Positions 18,851 through 28,496 are shown, counted from the first letter of the stretch. The stretch: 64,000 bases of DNA from Paracoccaceae bacterium (GCA_014872815.1 WKFK01000009.1:1-64000); one strand, 5' to 3'. The notes: generated from the letters alone by a model not told the origin. Numbers and translations: made by a program.

Positions 18851-18993
18851 GTCACACTCCTTGTTCGCGTTTGGCTACACAAACAGAGTGCCTCAAATAG
18901 CCAGGCCACAAAACAGGTGCCACTGCACAGCTAGCACAGCACAGGCGCACATGAGGGCAAAATTCACCAAGTTGTGGTGCGAAATTGCGAGAG

Positions 18994-19620
18994 TTAATCG
19001 AGTCGCAGCCGGGCAAACAGCCGCAACGCGTGGCTCGCATCTTCGGCCGCCACCGGCATCATCCGGTCATATGCAGCGGCAATCACAGCGGCGATTTCAG
19101 GCCGCAGAACGGTTGCGCCACTGTCCGGCACAACGGCCAAGGGGGATTGCTCAGCAAAGGCTTTTGGGCCCCACGCAACGATGGTTTGCACCGCTTCGCC
19201 CAGCGCCAAAGCTTCGGCGGGGATTTTGGCCATGGCATCATTCATGCGCAGGAAGACAAACGCCGCCTGAATGCCGCCGTCATTGTCAAAGCGGAAGGCG
19301 CGGTATTGCGTGGCGTCGGCCTCTTGCAAACGACCGACCAGCGCTTTCAGGTCCGGGATCAACCGTTCCAGATCCGGCACTGCCAAGAGCTCCTCCCACT
19401 CCCGGAAGAAAAACATCATCAGGTTGCTGCCAAACTCCGGATCGGTCTCCGCCATTTGGTGGCCTACCAAAGTGACCACCGCCTCCAGTGCGCCTTTCAC
19501 AGTTTGCAGCGTGGCGTCTTCCACCCCAAAAACCACCGGCGCAATCGGGCGGCCCCAGCGAGCAAAACCATAGCTGCCGTCGTGGCGGGTAAAAAGGGCT
19601 TCAACGTCCTGCGGTGTCAT
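18994..19620 (-). CDS. Conserved hypothetical protein, 208 residues
   Basis: I do not recognise this family. The protein is soluble, without signal peptide or membrane segment, and of mixed helical character. Notable stretches are GRPIAPVVFGVED, a MMFFFREWEELLAVPDLERL helix and FRFDNDGGIQAAFVFLRMND. It begins 58 bases after the PfkB kinase gene on the same strand, so it may be the last gene of that transcript. Codon use and GC match its neighbours. Confidence 0.7.
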   Translation of the reverse strand: MTPQDVEALFTRHDGSYGFARWGRPIAPVVFGVEDATLQTVKGALEAVVTLVGHQMAETDPEFGSNLMMFFFREWEELLAVPDLERLIPDLKALVGRLQEADATQYRAFRFDNDGGIQAAFVFLRMNDAMAKIPAEALALGEAVQTIVAWGPKAFAEQSPLAVVPDSGATVLRPEIAAVIAAAYDRMMPVAAEDASHALRLFARLRLD

Positions 19621-19678
19621 GTGCGGCTCCTGTCAGATCGCCCGCTATGTGCCGCCCCGACGCCTGTAACGCAAGCCC

Positions 19679-20608
19679 TTAGGTCAATTCGCTGGCCCAA
19701 GGCGGATTAGCGCCAGCCCGCGCCACGGTCACGCCCGCCACCTTCGCGCCAAAGGCCAACGCCAATGCCGCGTCCTCCAGAGACAGGTTGCGCACCTTGG
19801 CTTTGGTCAGCACGCCAAGCTCCGCCAGCTTGGCCAAAACGCCCGCGTTGAACGTGTCGCCTGCACCAACGGTGTCCACCACCTCGGCTTTTTCCGCTGC
19901 TACAGACAGTTTGTGGCCGCTGCTCACATAGGCATCCGCGCCTTCACCGCCACGCGTGACCAAAACCAGTGCAGGCCCCTGATCGATGATCTTCATGGCG
20001 CGTTCGTCCATCGTGTCGTCGCCCGGAACAATCCACTGCAAATCTTCGTCCGATACTTTCACAATATCAGCCTTGGCAAACATCTTTGCCAGTCGCGCGC
20101 GATACGCCTTTTCATCGGCGATGAAGCCGGGACGGATGTTCGGATCCACCATCACCGCACGGCCTGCGCCCTCTCGTTCAAGCAACTCCGCATAGGTGTC
20201 CGCACAGGGTTCCACTGCCAAGCTGATGCCGCCAAAGAACAGCGCTTTCACTTTTGGTTCCACCGACACAAGATCGGACGGCTGGATCATGCGGCCAGCG
20301 GTGTTTTCATCGTAAAACGAATAGGTTGCGTGTCCGCTGCTGAGATGTACAAAGGCCATTGTGGACGGGCGTTTGGCGCGAATGAGAGCCGTGGTGCTGA
20401 CATTGCTCGCCACCAGTTCCGTCATCAGAATATCACCAAAACTGTCGGTGGAGATGCCACTGACCAGACCTACGCGCGCGCCCAAACGGCCCAGCGCAAC
20501 GGCGGTGTTGAACACCGCGCCGCCGGCGTGAGGCACAAATCCTGTGCCACCATCGACAGTCTCGCGGGGGATCATATCAATCAGCGCTTCGCCGCAACAC
20601 AGGATCAT
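19679..20608 (-). CDS. PfkB-family carbohydrate kinase, fructokinase-like
   Basis: 309 residues of the ribokinase/PfkB fold. The N-terminus ILCCGEALIDMIPRE and the GGAVFNTAVALGRLGA sugar-binding segment are typical of fructokinases. The second signature, DTVGAGDTFNAGVLAKL, holds the catalytic Asp. It lies ten bases after a D-lyxose/mannose isomerase-family gene, so an isomerised sugar, likely fructose or a related ketose, would be phosphorylated. Exact substrate cannot be read from sequence. Confidence 0.85.
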   Translation of the reverse strand: MILCCGEALIDMIPRETVDGGTGFVPHAGGAVFNTAVALGRLGARVGLVSGISTDSFGDILMTELVASNVSTTALIRAKRPSTMAFVHLSSGHATYSFYDENTAGRMIQPSDLVSVEPKVKALFFGGISLAVEPCADTYAELLEREGAGRAVMVDPNIRPGFIADEKAYRARLAKMFAKADIVKVSDEDLQWIVPGDDTMDERAMKIIDQGPALVLVTRGGEGADAYVSSGHKLSVAAEKAEVVDTVGAGDTFNAGVLAKLAELGVLTKAKVRNLSLEDAALALAFGAKVAGVTVARAGANPPWASELT

Positions 20609-20618
20609 TTTTGCCTCC

Positions 20619-21305
20619 TCAGGCCAGCCATTTGGCGTAGTCGCTCACCAACAGGTGGGTGGGCGCGACATCTTCCTCGATCTCTGCAAACCGGCCAATC
20701 GGCTCGCGGAAGATGTTGTCGGTTTCATCATCGTTGACGGTGGAGACCTCGCCAATCAGCACATCGCCGCCCTCGCCCCAGAAGGCGTGCCAATCCCCCG
20801 GCATCAGGGTCAGGCTTTCACCAGGCGCGAACTTGAGCTTCTCTCCCGGCGCAAAGGCGCGCGGAATGCCGTCACACATCACCATACCACCGCGGTCCTC
20901 AGCAAAGTTACCATCGTCATCAGAGCCGAACAGCTCCACCACCATAGTGGCCCCACCACGGTTAATAATGTCTTCCGCTTTGATCACATGCGTATGCATT
21001 GGCGACAGCTGATCCTGACGCGAGATCAGCAGCTTTTCTGCATAGCACATGCCACCACCGCGCTGCAGATCAGCCAGGCGGCCATTGCGCAAAGTGAACA
21101 AAAACAGGCCCATCTCGTCAAAACGGCCCGCACCGTAATCGGTAATGTCCCACCCGCAGCGCGCCTGAATGAGTGCCTCAGCCTCCTTGACCCGCGCCTT
21201 GAACTCCCCTGGCGTCCAATAGGCAAAAGGCGGCAGTTGGAACCCGTAAGACCGGATCATGTCATCCGCAGACCCCATGATGTCATTGATGGTAGAGCGT
21301 TTCAT
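20619..21305 (-). CDS. D-lyxose isomerase family protein
   Basis: 228 residues, close to known D-lyxose ketol-isomerases, which are cupin enzymes using a divalent metal to interconvert D-lyxose/D-xylulose or D-mannose/D-fructose. The N-terminus has the family's GFQLPPFAYWTPGEF. A cupin metal site is suggested by MHTHVIKAEDI with following Glu, and by GDWHAFWGEGG. The ATG at 21305 follows GGAGG; 11 in-frame codons further upstream are not used. With the kinase behind it, it could feed mannose or lyxose into central metabolism. Confidence 0.8.
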   Translation of the reverse strand: MKRSTINDIMGSADDMIRSYGFQLPPFAYWTPGEFKARVKEAEALIQARCGWDITDYGAGRFDEMGLFLFTLRNGRLADLQRGGGMCYAEKLLISRQDQLSPMHTHVIKAEDIINRGGATMVVELFGSDDDGNFAEDRGGMVMCDGIPRAFAPGEKLKFAPGESLTLMPGDWHAFWGEGGDVLIGEVSTVNDDETDNIFREPIGRFAEIEEDVAPTHLLVSDYAKWLA

Positions 21306-21341
21306 GTCATCCTCCGAATGCTGCCAGAGTTCCCACAAACT

Positions 21342-21351
21342 TTAGCGCTAA
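21342..21351. promoter_or_regulatory. LacI-type operator upstream of the lyxose-isomerase/kinase operon
   Basis: A perfect ten-base palindrome TTAGCGCTAA with the CpG-centred form typical of LacI-family operators, 37 bases before the isomerase start. The flanking CGCTAACATGCA is repeated at 23591-23602 before the glycerate kinase gene, suggesting one shared regulator encoded elsewhere. Confidence 0.55.
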
Positions 21352-21448
21352 CATGCATGTGCCTTCCCTAAGCCACTCAATGGCTTTTCGGCAACAAAAA
21401 ACTCTAATGAACAAAGAAATATATGCGTCTGACGCACAGTGTGCGAAA

Positions 21449-21473
21449 GGCCCTCGCAAACCAGACGAGGGCC
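21449..21473 (-). terminator. Hairpin after the SDR gene
   Basis: GGCCCTCG and CGAGGGCC (21449-21456, 21466-21473) form an eight-base stem just past the stop of the short-chain dehydrogenase. On minus it is followed by TTTCG. Confidence 0.6.
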
Positions 21474-21481
21474 TATCTGGT

Positions 21482-22198
21482 TTAGAACGTACGAACGTCT
21501 GTGATGGTTTCCGCGCCAAAGCGGTCACTCAGGATATGACCACAAATCTTCGCGGCTGTGTCTTCCGCCTTGGCCAAACCGCCTTCGGCTTTCATGGATT
21601 TGAACTGATCAAGCAGCGCAAAGTCTTCTTCTGGCGCAGAGCGGATCGTCGCCTGCATGCCAGTGTCGATCACGCCTGGCGCAATGCTTTCGGCTTTCAA
21701 CCCGGCCACCGCATCCTCAACCATGGCCCGCGCATGCATGTCCATCGCCGCCTTGGTGGAACAGTACACGCTCCATCCAGTGTAGGCGTTGCGCCCTGCT
21801 CCGCTGGAGATGTGCACTACCCGACGGTCTGCACCTTCAGTGGCCGCCACAAAGGCGTCGCTGAGGATCAAGGCGGCTGTCACGTTCACCGCCAACGACT
21901 GCGCAATCTTGCCTGCGTCCTGCCGCCCAATCGGCGCAATGGGCTCGACAATACCGGCGTTGTTGATCAACACGGCTTCGGTCGCACCATTCAGGAAGCT
22001 GGCAAACTCCGCGCCTGTTGCAAAGGCACTCACCGCCGCGGTGTCCCCCAGATCAAGAGCGACTTCGGTCAAGCCGGAAATCTCCGATCCGATACCAGAG
22101 CGGGACAGCCCCAACACTTCATAGCCAGCCTCGATCATGCAGGTCACCATACCTGCGCCAAGCCCTTTAGAGTGGCCTGTGATAATCGCCTTTTTCAT
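21482..22198 (-). CDS. Short-chain dehydrogenase/reductase
   Basis: A 238-residue SDR. The coenzyme motif is ITGHSKGLGAGM (T-G-x3-G-x-G), NNAG follows in VLINNAGIVEPI, and the catalytic Ser/Tyr/Lys appear in ISSGAGRNAYTGWSVYCSTKAA (Y-C-S-T-K). Substrate unknown. Two ATG codons in tandem (22201 and 22198) follow GGGAG; the second has the better spacing. It is read alone, with a hairpin at its end and an independent gap before the isomerase operon. Confidence 0.82.
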   Translation of the reverse strand: MKKAIITGHSKGLGAGMVTCMIEAGYEVLGLSRSGIGSEISGLTEVALDLGDTAAVSAFATGAEFASFLNGATEAVLINNAGIVEPIAPIGRQDAGKIAQSLAVNVTAALILSDAFVAATEGADRRVVHISSGAGRNAYTGWSVYCSTKAAMDMHARAMVEDAVAGLKAESIAPGVIDTGMQATIRSAPEEDFALLDQFKSMKAEGGLAKAEDTAAKICGHILSDRFGAETITDVRTF

Positions 22199-22260
22199 CA
22201 TCTTGCTCCCACAAGTTAATTTGTGAATCACCTCTACGCGGCTTTGACCGCAAGGTGCAA

Positions 22261-23505
22261 TTACTTGGTGATCAAAATAGCGCGGAAATCATTCACGTTT
22301 GTCAGCGTCGGCCCCGGCACCACCTGCGCGTCGATCTTTTCAAAGAAACTATGCGCATCGTTTTGGGCCAATGCCAATGCCGCGTCCACGCCAGTGGCCT
22401 GGGCCGTTTTCAACGTGTCCGGGCCAATCACGGCGCCGGCCACGTCGGCGGCACCATCCACACCATCGGTGTCACAAGCAATCGCATGAATACCTTCCGC
22501 ACCGTCCAGTGCCAACGCCAAGGCCAGCGCGAACTCGGCATTTGGCCCACCGACGCCGTTCCCACGACGCGTTACGGTCAATTCTCCGCCCGACAAGAGC
22601 ACACGTGGGCCACGCCCCACTTTGGTTTTTGCCAAGTCTGCCTGCGCTTTCGCCACATCCCGCGCCTCGCCTTCCAGCGCATCGCCAAGAATTTCCACGC
22701 GCAGCCCAGCCGCTTCTGCCACCTCCTGCGCTGCTTTGAGCGATTGCAGCGGTGAGGCAAACAATATGTTCTCCGTGGTGGACAGGCGCTCGTCACTCGG
22801 CATCACCACACCGGCATGGGCCCGTGCCGCCGCCTCGACATGTGCGGGCAAAGCCACGCCAAACGGTGCCAAAGCCGCCAGTGCGCTGTCCAAGCTCTCT
22901 GGTTCTGCCACTGTCGGACCTGAGCCAATCATACCCGGATCATCGCCCGGCACGTCTGAAATCAGATAGCTCACAACCTTGGCCGGATAGGCCGCTGCCG
23001 CCAGTTGCCCACCTTTGGCCTGACACAGATGTTTGCGCAGCGCATTCATCGCAGAAATAGGTGCACCAGAGGCCAGCAAATCGGCATTCACCTGTTTCAA
23101 TTCGTCCAGCGTCACCCCTGGCACCGGTGCCGTCAGCAAAGACGACGCCCCGCCTGAAATCAGACACACAACCGTGTCGTCTGCAGTTAAACCACGCATC
23201 AGCTCCAACATGTCCAGCGTCGCCGCCGCGCCGGCTGCGTCCGGCACTGGGTGGGCTGCGGATGTGATGGTGATGCCCTCACACGGCCGCTCATAGCCGT
23301 ACCGCGTGATCACCAGCCCTTCACATGGCCCCCAGGCGCTTTCCAACGCTTCCGCCATACGCGCGCTCGCCTTGCCTGCGCCGACCACAACCAACCGGCC
23401 AGCGGGTTTCTCGCCCAAAACCCCCGGCAAAGCCGCCATTGGATCCGCCACAGACACCGCCCGATCAAACAACTCCCGTAAAAAAATTTCTGGATTGATG
23501 TCCAT
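22261..23505 (-). CDS. Glycerate 2-kinase, MOFRL/TtuD family
   Basis: 414 residues. The N-terminal Rossmann-like half (about 40-230) carries VVGAGKASARMAEALE and LISGGASSLLTAP. The C-terminal MOFRL domain (about 300-405) carries VLLSGGELTVTRRGNGVGGPNAEFALALA and ACDTDGVDGAADVAGAV. Proteins of this family phosphorylate D-glycerate, although many are labelled hydroxypyruvate reductase. The ATG at 23505 is seven bases after GGGGGAG; an ATG two codons earlier is too close. It is divergent from a LysR gene and could take up glycerate made by nearby aldolase pathways. Confidence 0.88.
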   Translation of the reverse strand: MDINPEIFLRELFDRAVSVADPMAALPGVLGEKPAGRLVVVGAGKASARMAEALESAWGPCEGLVITRYGYERPCEGITITSAAHPVPDAAGAAATLDMLELMRGLTADDTVVCLISGGASSLLTAPVPGVTLDELKQVNADLLASGAPISAMNALRKHLCQAKGGQLAAAAYPAKVVSYLISDVPGDDPGMIGSGPTVAEPESLDSALAALAPFGVALPAHVEAAARAHAGVVMPSDERLSTTENILFASPLQSLKAAQEVAEAAGLRVEILGDALEGEARDVAKAQADLAKTKVGRGPRVLLSGGELTVTRRGNGVGGPNAEFALALALALDGAEGIHAIACDTDGVDGAADVAGAVIGPDTLKTAQATGVDAALALAQNDAHSFFEKIDAQVVPGPTLTNVNDFRAILITK

Positions 23506-23584
23506 ACTCATACTCCCCCACTGCGCATGTGCACTTTTCCCTTTGGCGCCCGATCACATGCGCATCGCCACCCACGCCAAAGAT

Positions 23585-23600
23585 ATGTTTCCGCTAACAT
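23585..23600. promoter_or_regulatory. Second LacI-type operator-like site
   Basis: ATGTTTCCGCTAACAT is an imperfect dyad (arms ATGTT/AACAT) that shares CGCTAACATGCA with the site at 21342. It lies 80 bases before the glycerate kinase start and about 114 bases before the LysR gene. Confidence 0.45.
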
Positions 23601-23713
23601 GCACAGAATTTTCATGGGAGCAAGGTTACGCACCAGCGTCCTCCCGATGCGCGCCTTTCCAACCTGAACAACCTGCCCTAATGTGCCGCGACTTTCTTAG
23701 CCTGCGAGCGCCC

Positions 23714-24613
23714 ATGGCCCAGATCAGCCTGAAACAGCTTCAAGCCTTTGTGGCGGTTGCCGACCTGCAAAGTTTCCGACGTGCGGCAGACCGGCTGAAC
23801 ACCACCCAGCCCAATATTTCCACCCGTATCGCGGCTCTTGAGGGGCAGATTGGTCACTCCCTGATGACGCGGGACGCGGGTTCAGTTCGGCTGACGCCCA
23901 TGGGGGACAAACTGCTGCAGGAAGCACGCAATGTGCTTTTGGCAATGGACCGTTTCCTACTGACGGCGGCGGACGACAGCCTGTTTGATGGCACCCTGCG
24001 CATTGGTGTGACGGAGATGATCGTCCACACATGGTTGGGGGAGTTCTTCTCCGCGTTGAAGGAACGCTTCCCAAATATCGACATGGATTTGACGGTTGAT
24101 CTGTCGGTGAACCTGTCCCGCGCCCTGACGGAACGCCGCATTGATCTGGCTTTGCAAAGCGCACCGTTTGAGCGCCAAAGCAGCGGCTGTGCAGATTTAG
24201 GCCCCTTGCCCATGCTCTGGGTCGGCAGCCCGCAATTGGGTCTGTCTGACAAAGTGTTGAGCCTGCATGAACTGGCCAAACACCCGATCCTGACCCACGC
24301 GCGCGGCACGATCCCCTACAACCAGATGCAAGATCACTTCGCCGCCTTTTCCGATATTTCTGTGCGGCATGTCTCCTCCTCCAATCTGGCAGCATGCCAC
24401 CAAATGACCCGTGACGGATTGGGGGTTGCCTGCCTGCCCGAAGCCATGGTGCGTGACGATCTAAAGAGCGGTGCGCTGACCCCGCTGCGTTATCTCTGGG
24501 TGCCGGACGCCTTGCAGTTTTACGCACGCTACGACGCCGACACCTGCCCCAGCTTTGTCAGCGCGGCGGCAGAACTGGCGCAGCAGGTGGCACAAGCCCA
24601 CGCCGCTGGATAA
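23714..24613 (+). CDS. LysR-family transcriptional regulator
   Basis: 299 residues. A winged helix-turn-helix (about 3-62) has LKQLQAFVAVADLQSFRRAA and LNTTQPNISTRIAALE. An effector-binding domain follows (about 90-290). The ATG at 23714 matches the usual LysR start, though its ribosome site is weak and an in-frame ATG at 23683 exists. It is divergent from glycerate kinase and lies upstream of the hyuA operon in the same orientation, so either could be its target. Confidence 0.88.
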   Translation: MAQISLKQLQAFVAVADLQSFRRAADRLNTTQPNISTRIAALEGQIGHSLMTRDAGSVRLTPMGDKLLQEARNVLLAMDRFLLTAADDSLFDGTLRIGVTEMIVHTWLGEFFSALKERFPNIDMDLTVDLSVNLSRALTERRIDLALQSAPFERQSSGCADLGPLPMLWVGSPQLGLSDKVLSLHELAKHPILTHARGTIPYNQMQDHFAAFSDISVRHVSSSNLAACHQMTRDGLGVACLPEAMVRDDLKSGALTPLRYLWVPDALQFYARYDADTCPSFVSAAAELAQQVAQAHAAG

Positions 24614-24621
24614 ATTTCCCT

Positions 24622-24660
24622 AATCCAATTCATGGAATCTAATAATTGGATTTCATGAAA
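24622..24660. promoter_or_regulatory. Inverted repeat before the hyuA operon
   Basis: AATCCAATT and AATTGGATT (24622-24630, 24644-24652) are perfect inverted arms 13 bases apart, with ATTC-ATG-GAAT inside. TTTCATGAAA (24651-24660) is a second, overlapping ten-base palindrome. It lies 46-84 bases before the hyuA start. It is a candidate operator, possibly for the LysR protein; the AT-rich stem makes a terminator unlikely. Confidence 0.45.
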
Positions 24661-24705
24661 CGCCCTCTCTACCTTGCTCCCCAAGACAGAAGGAGGCGTA
24701 TTCAG

Positions 24706-26793
24706 ATGCCATCACCCAGAACCCGTTTGGGCGTCGATATTGGCGGAACCTTCACCGATGTGGTGTTGGAAGTCGACAAAAAGCGCTTTTCCACTAAAGT
24801 GTTGACGACATACGCCGCACCCGAAAACGCAATTGTTGATGGCATGCATCAAGTCTGCGCCAAGGCTGGCGTGACGCCTTCCGCCATTGACCAGATCATC
24901 CACGGCACCACATTGGCGACAAACGCGCTGATTGAGCGGCGCGGCGCCAAAACCGCGCTGATCACCACCGAAGGCTTCCGCGATGTCATCGAAATGCGCA
25001 CCGAAAGCCGGTTTGAACAGTATGACCTGAACCTCACGCTGCCGGAGCCGCTTCTGGCCCGCAATCGCCGCTACGTGCTGCGGGAGCGGATGGACGCCAC
25101 CGGCACCGCACTGATCCCGCTGGAACGCGCAGACATCGAAGCGTTGGCGGATGAACTGGCCGAAGCCAACTACGAAAGCATCGCCGTCGGCCTGTTGCAT
25201 TCTTATGTGAATGACGCCCACGAGCGCCTGATCGCCGAGGTTCTGGCGGAAAAGCTGCCGCATGTGATGGTGTCACTCTCCTGCGAAGTGTCTCCACAGA
25301 TGCGCGAGTATGAGCGGTTCAACACCACCATTGCCAACGCCTATATCAAGCCGCTGATCAAATCCTATCTGGGCCGCCTGAAAGATCGGCTGGCCGAGGA
25401 AGGCGCCGCGTGCCCCGTGTTCCTGATGCATTCGGGCGGCGGGATCATGTCGCTCGAAAGCGCGGCAGACTTCCCAGTGCGTCTGGTCGAAAGCGGCCCG
25501 GCAGGTGGTGCCATTTTTGCCGCCGACATTGCCGCCAAACACGGGCTCACCAAAGTGCTCAGCTTTGACATGGGCGGCACAACTGCCAAAATCTGCCTGA
25601 TCAAAGACCAGACGCCCAAAACCGCCCGTGTGTTTGAGGTTGCCCGCACCTACCGCTTCAAAAAAGGCTCCGGCATGCCGATCTCGATCCCGGTGATCGA
25701 CATGGTCGAAATTGGCGCAGGCGGCGGCTCCTTGGCCCATGTGGACGCGATGAAGCAAATTCGGGTTGGTCCGGAAAGCGCCGGGTCCGAACCCGGCCCG
25801 GCCTGCTATGGCCGTGGTGGTGAAAACCCCGCCGTCACAGATGCCGACCTGATCCTTGGCAAGCTCGATCCGAACAACTTCGCGGGCGGCTCCATTCCGC
25901 TGCACCCAGAAAGCTCCGCAAAAGCATTGGACGCAACCATTGGTCAAACCTTGGACATGGACGCCTTAGAGGCCGCCTTTGGCCTCGCCGAAGTGGTGGA
26001 TGAAAACATGGCCAATGCCGCCCGCGTGCACGCCGTGGAAAACGGCGAGGACCTTTCCGAGTACACGATGATTGCCTTTGGCGGCGCAGCCCCGCTGCAC
26101 GCCGCCCGGCTGTGCGAGAAACTCGGTGTCTCCCGCTGCCTCGTACCCCAAGGTGCCGGCGTCGGCTCCGCCATCGGCTTCCTACGCGCGCCATTTAGCT
26201 TTGAGGCCAACCGGTCGGTCTTCATGCGCCTTGGCGATTTTGATCCCGAGAAGGTGAAAGCCCTGTTTGCGGATATGTCCGACGAGGCCACCCGCTTTGT
26301 GCGGTCCTGCGATGCGGAGGCCGAGATCCTGCGCGACCATAAAATCTACATGCGTTACGCTGGACAGGGCTGGGAAATCCCCATCGCCTTGACCGCTGAG
26401 CAAGCCGCAGCACCAGATGCCGACACGTTCCTGCGCCTATTTGAAACCGACTACAAAGCGCTCTTTGGCCGTGCCGTTGAAGGTATGGATGTCGAAATCA
26501 CCGTGTGGAGCGTGAACGCCTATACCGCACAGTCCGCCACCGCCCCGCTTGAAGGCACCGGCACGCTGACGTGGCTGAAACCAACCGCGACCCGCCCGCT
26601 GTTTGATCCGGCCTTGGCCAAAACCGTGGACGCCGCCGTGATTGCCCGCACCGACTTGCCAACCGGCAAGATCGCCCAAGGCCCTGCGGTTGTGACCGAA
26701 GACGAAACCACCGTCGTCGTCCCCGCAAGCCGCGAGGTACTGACCCACGCAGACGGCACGCTCGACGTGCGCACAAAGGAGACAGCCCAATGA
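24706..26793 (+). CDS. hyuA: Hydantoinase/oxoprolinase subunit A
   Basis: 695 residues of the HyuA family. The ATP-binding N-terminus has RLGVDIGGTFTDVVLE, then IHGTTLATNALIERRG, VESGPAGGAIFAA and SFDMGGTTAKICLI. With HyuB this family forms ATP-dependent N-methylhydantoinases, 5-oxoprolinases and acetone-carboxylase-like enzymes that open or carboxylate amide or ketone substrates; the substrate here is open. AGGAGG is nine bases before the ATG at 24706. It is the first gene of a five-gene coupled operon. Confidence 0.88.
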   Translation: MPSPRTRLGVDIGGTFTDVVLEVDKKRFSTKVLTTYAAPENAIVDGMHQVCAKAGVTPSAIDQIIHGTTLATNALIERRGAKTALITTEGFRDVIEMRTESRFEQYDLNLTLPEPLLARNRRYVLRERMDATGTALIPLERADIEALADELAEANYESIAVGLLHSYVNDAHERLIAEVLAEKLPHVMVSLSCEVSPQMREYERFNTTIANAYIKPLIKSYLGRLKDRLAEEGAACPVFLMHSGGGIMSLESAADFPVRLVESGPAGGAIFAADIAAKHGLTKVLSFDMGGTTAKICLIKDQTPKTARVFEVARTYRFKKGSGMPISIPVIDMVEIGAGGGSLAHVDAMKQIRVGPESAGSEPGPACYGRGGENPAVTDADLILGKLDPNNFAGGSIPLHPESSAKALDATIGQTLDMDALEAAFGLAEVVDENMANAARVHAVENGEDLSEYTMIAFGGAAPLHAARLCEKLGVSRCLVPQGAGVGSAIGFLRAPFSFEANRSVFMRLGDFDPEKVKALFADMSDEATRFVRSCDAEAEILRDHKIYMRYAGQGWEIPIALTAEQAAAPDADTFLRLFETDYKALFGRAVEGMDVEITVWSVNAYTAQSATAPLEGTGTLTWLKPTATRPLFDPALAKTVDAAVIARTDLPTGKIAQGPAVVTEDETTVVVPASREVLTHADGTLDVRTKETAQ

Positions 26794-28496
26794 CCGAGCA
26801 CAGCAAAGTTGCCTATCAAGTCATGTGGAACCGCATGATCTCCGTGGTAGAAGAACAGGCACAAGCGCTTGTTCGTACGGCCTTTTCCACCTCTGTTCGT
26901 GAGGCAGGCGACCTGTCGGCAGGCGTCTACAACGACGCTGGAGAAATGCTTGCGCAAGCGGTGACCGGCACGCCGGGTCACGTGAACGCCATGGCAGATG
27001 CCGTGGGTCATTTCATCCGTCGCATTGGTCGCGACAACATGTTTGAAGGCGACGTGTACCTCACCAACGATCCTTGGGAAGGCACCGGCCACAAGCACGA
27101 CATCACCGTGGTCACGCCGTCATTTCACAACGGCCAGTTGATTGGCTTCTTCGCCTGTACAGCCCATGTCACCGATATTGGCGGGCGCGGCTTTGGCGCG
27201 GACGCCAACGACGTGCACGAAGAAGGCCTCTACCTGCCGATCATGAAGTTTGCCGAGCGCGGCACCGCGGACCAAACCCTGCTGTCCCTGATCCGCGGCA
27301 ACGTGCGCGAACCGGACCAGCTTGTCGGGGATATCTACGCGCTGGCAAACAGCAACGAGATTGGTCACAACCGTCTGATCGACATGGTGGAAGAGTTTGG
27401 TCTGTCCGACCTGTCCGGCATCTCCGATTTCATCCTGACCAACTCCCGCGAGGCCACATTGGCGCGTATCAACGCGCTCACACCCGGCGAAGCCGAGGGA
27501 CATCTGCGCATCGACGGCTACGACAGCCCCATCGACCTGCACGTCACATTGACCATCGAGAAAGACCGCATTCTGAGCGATTGGGACGGCACATCTGGCT
27601 TGGACAAAAAAGGCATCAACGTGCCGCTGGTCTACACCAAGGCCTATGCCTGCTACGCGCTGAAATGCGCCATCGCGCCGGAGATCCCCAACAACGCCGC
27701 CTCGCTGGCCCCGTTTGAAATCACCGCTCCGGAAAACAGCATCGTCAACGCCAAGTTCCCGGCGCCTGTCGCGCTGCGCCACGTGATTGGCCATATGGTG
27801 CCGGACACGGTCTACAACGCGCTCGACAAACTGCTGCCCAACACGGTGCCTGCCGAGGGCGCAGGCTGTCTCTGCAACTTCCAAGTCTCCCTGCGTCCGC
27901 GCATGGATGGTGACGCACCAGAAGACGGCGTGCGCGCTGAGGTGCTGACGTTCAACTCCGGCGGCTCCGGCGCACGGCCGACACTGGACGGCATGAACGC
28001 AACCGCCTTCCCCTCCGGCGTGATGACCATGCCGGTGGAGGCCACCGAACAGGTGGGCCCCGTGCTGATTTGGCGCAAAGAGCTGCGCCCAGACAGCGGC
28101 GGCGCGGGCGAATTCCGCGGCGGCCTCGGGCAATACATGGATGTGGGCGCGCGCGACGGCTACGAGTTTGACATCTCGCTCATGCTGGATCGCGTCGATC
28201 ATCCGGCTCTGGGTCGGCGTGAGGGCGGTGCCGGTGGAGCCACCCGTCTGGCGCGCTCTGATGGCGCGGCTATCCGTGGCAAAGGCAAACAATTCATCCC
28301 GCACGGCACTGTGGTGCAAATGGGCTTCCCCGGCGGCGCTGGCTACGGTAACCCGAAACGCCGCGATCCGGAACGTGTCAAACGCGATGTTGCACTTGGC
28401 TACATCACCCCGGAGCACGCGGCAGAGCATTACAGCATTTCGGCAGATGACATTGCCGAGGCCCTGAACCGGGCTCAACGGGGGGAGAGTGTCTAA
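26790..28496 (+). CDS. hyuB: Hydantoinase/oxoprolinase subunit B
   Basis: 568 residues of the HyuB family, normal length. Features include SVREAGDLSAGVYNDAGEML, the metal-binding-type NDPWEGTGHKHDITVV, FGADANDVHEEGLYLPIMK and the glycine-rich end IPHGTVVQMGFPGGAGYGNP. It overlaps hyuA by four bases (ATGA), as expected for subunits made in equal amount. Confidence 0.88.
   Translation: MTEHSKVAYQVMWNRMISVVEEQAQALVRTAFSTSVREAGDLSAGVYNDAGEMLAQAVTGTPGHVNAMADAVGHFIRRIGRDNMFEGDVYLTNDPWEGTGHKHDITVVTPSFHNGQLIGFFACTAHVTDIGGRGFGADANDVHEEGLYLPIMKFAERGTADQTLLSLIRGNVREPDQLVGDIYALANSNEIGHNRLIDMVEEFGLSDLSGISDFILTNSREATLARINALTPGEAEGHLRIDGYDSPIDLHVTLTIEKDRILSDWDGTSGLDKKGINVPLVYTKAYACYALKCAIAPEIPNNAASLAPFEITAPENSIVNAKFPAPVALRHVIGHMVPDTVYNALDKLLPNTVPAEGAGCLCNFQVSLRPRMDGDAPEDGVRAEVLTFNSGGSGARPTLDGMNATAFPSGVMTMPVEATEQVGPVLIWRKELRPDSGGAGEFRGGLGQYMDVGARDGYEFDISLMLDRVDHPALGRREGGAGGATRLARSDGAAIRGKGKQFIPHGTVVQMGFPGGAGYGNPKRRDPERVKRDVALGYITPEHAAEHYSISADDIAEALNRAQRGESV

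Noticed and set aside
24706-28496. HyuA/HyuB as acetone carboxylase
   Set aside because: The small gamma subunit expected for acetone carboxylase is missing; the pair fits hydantoinase/oxoprolinase better, although the substrate is open.
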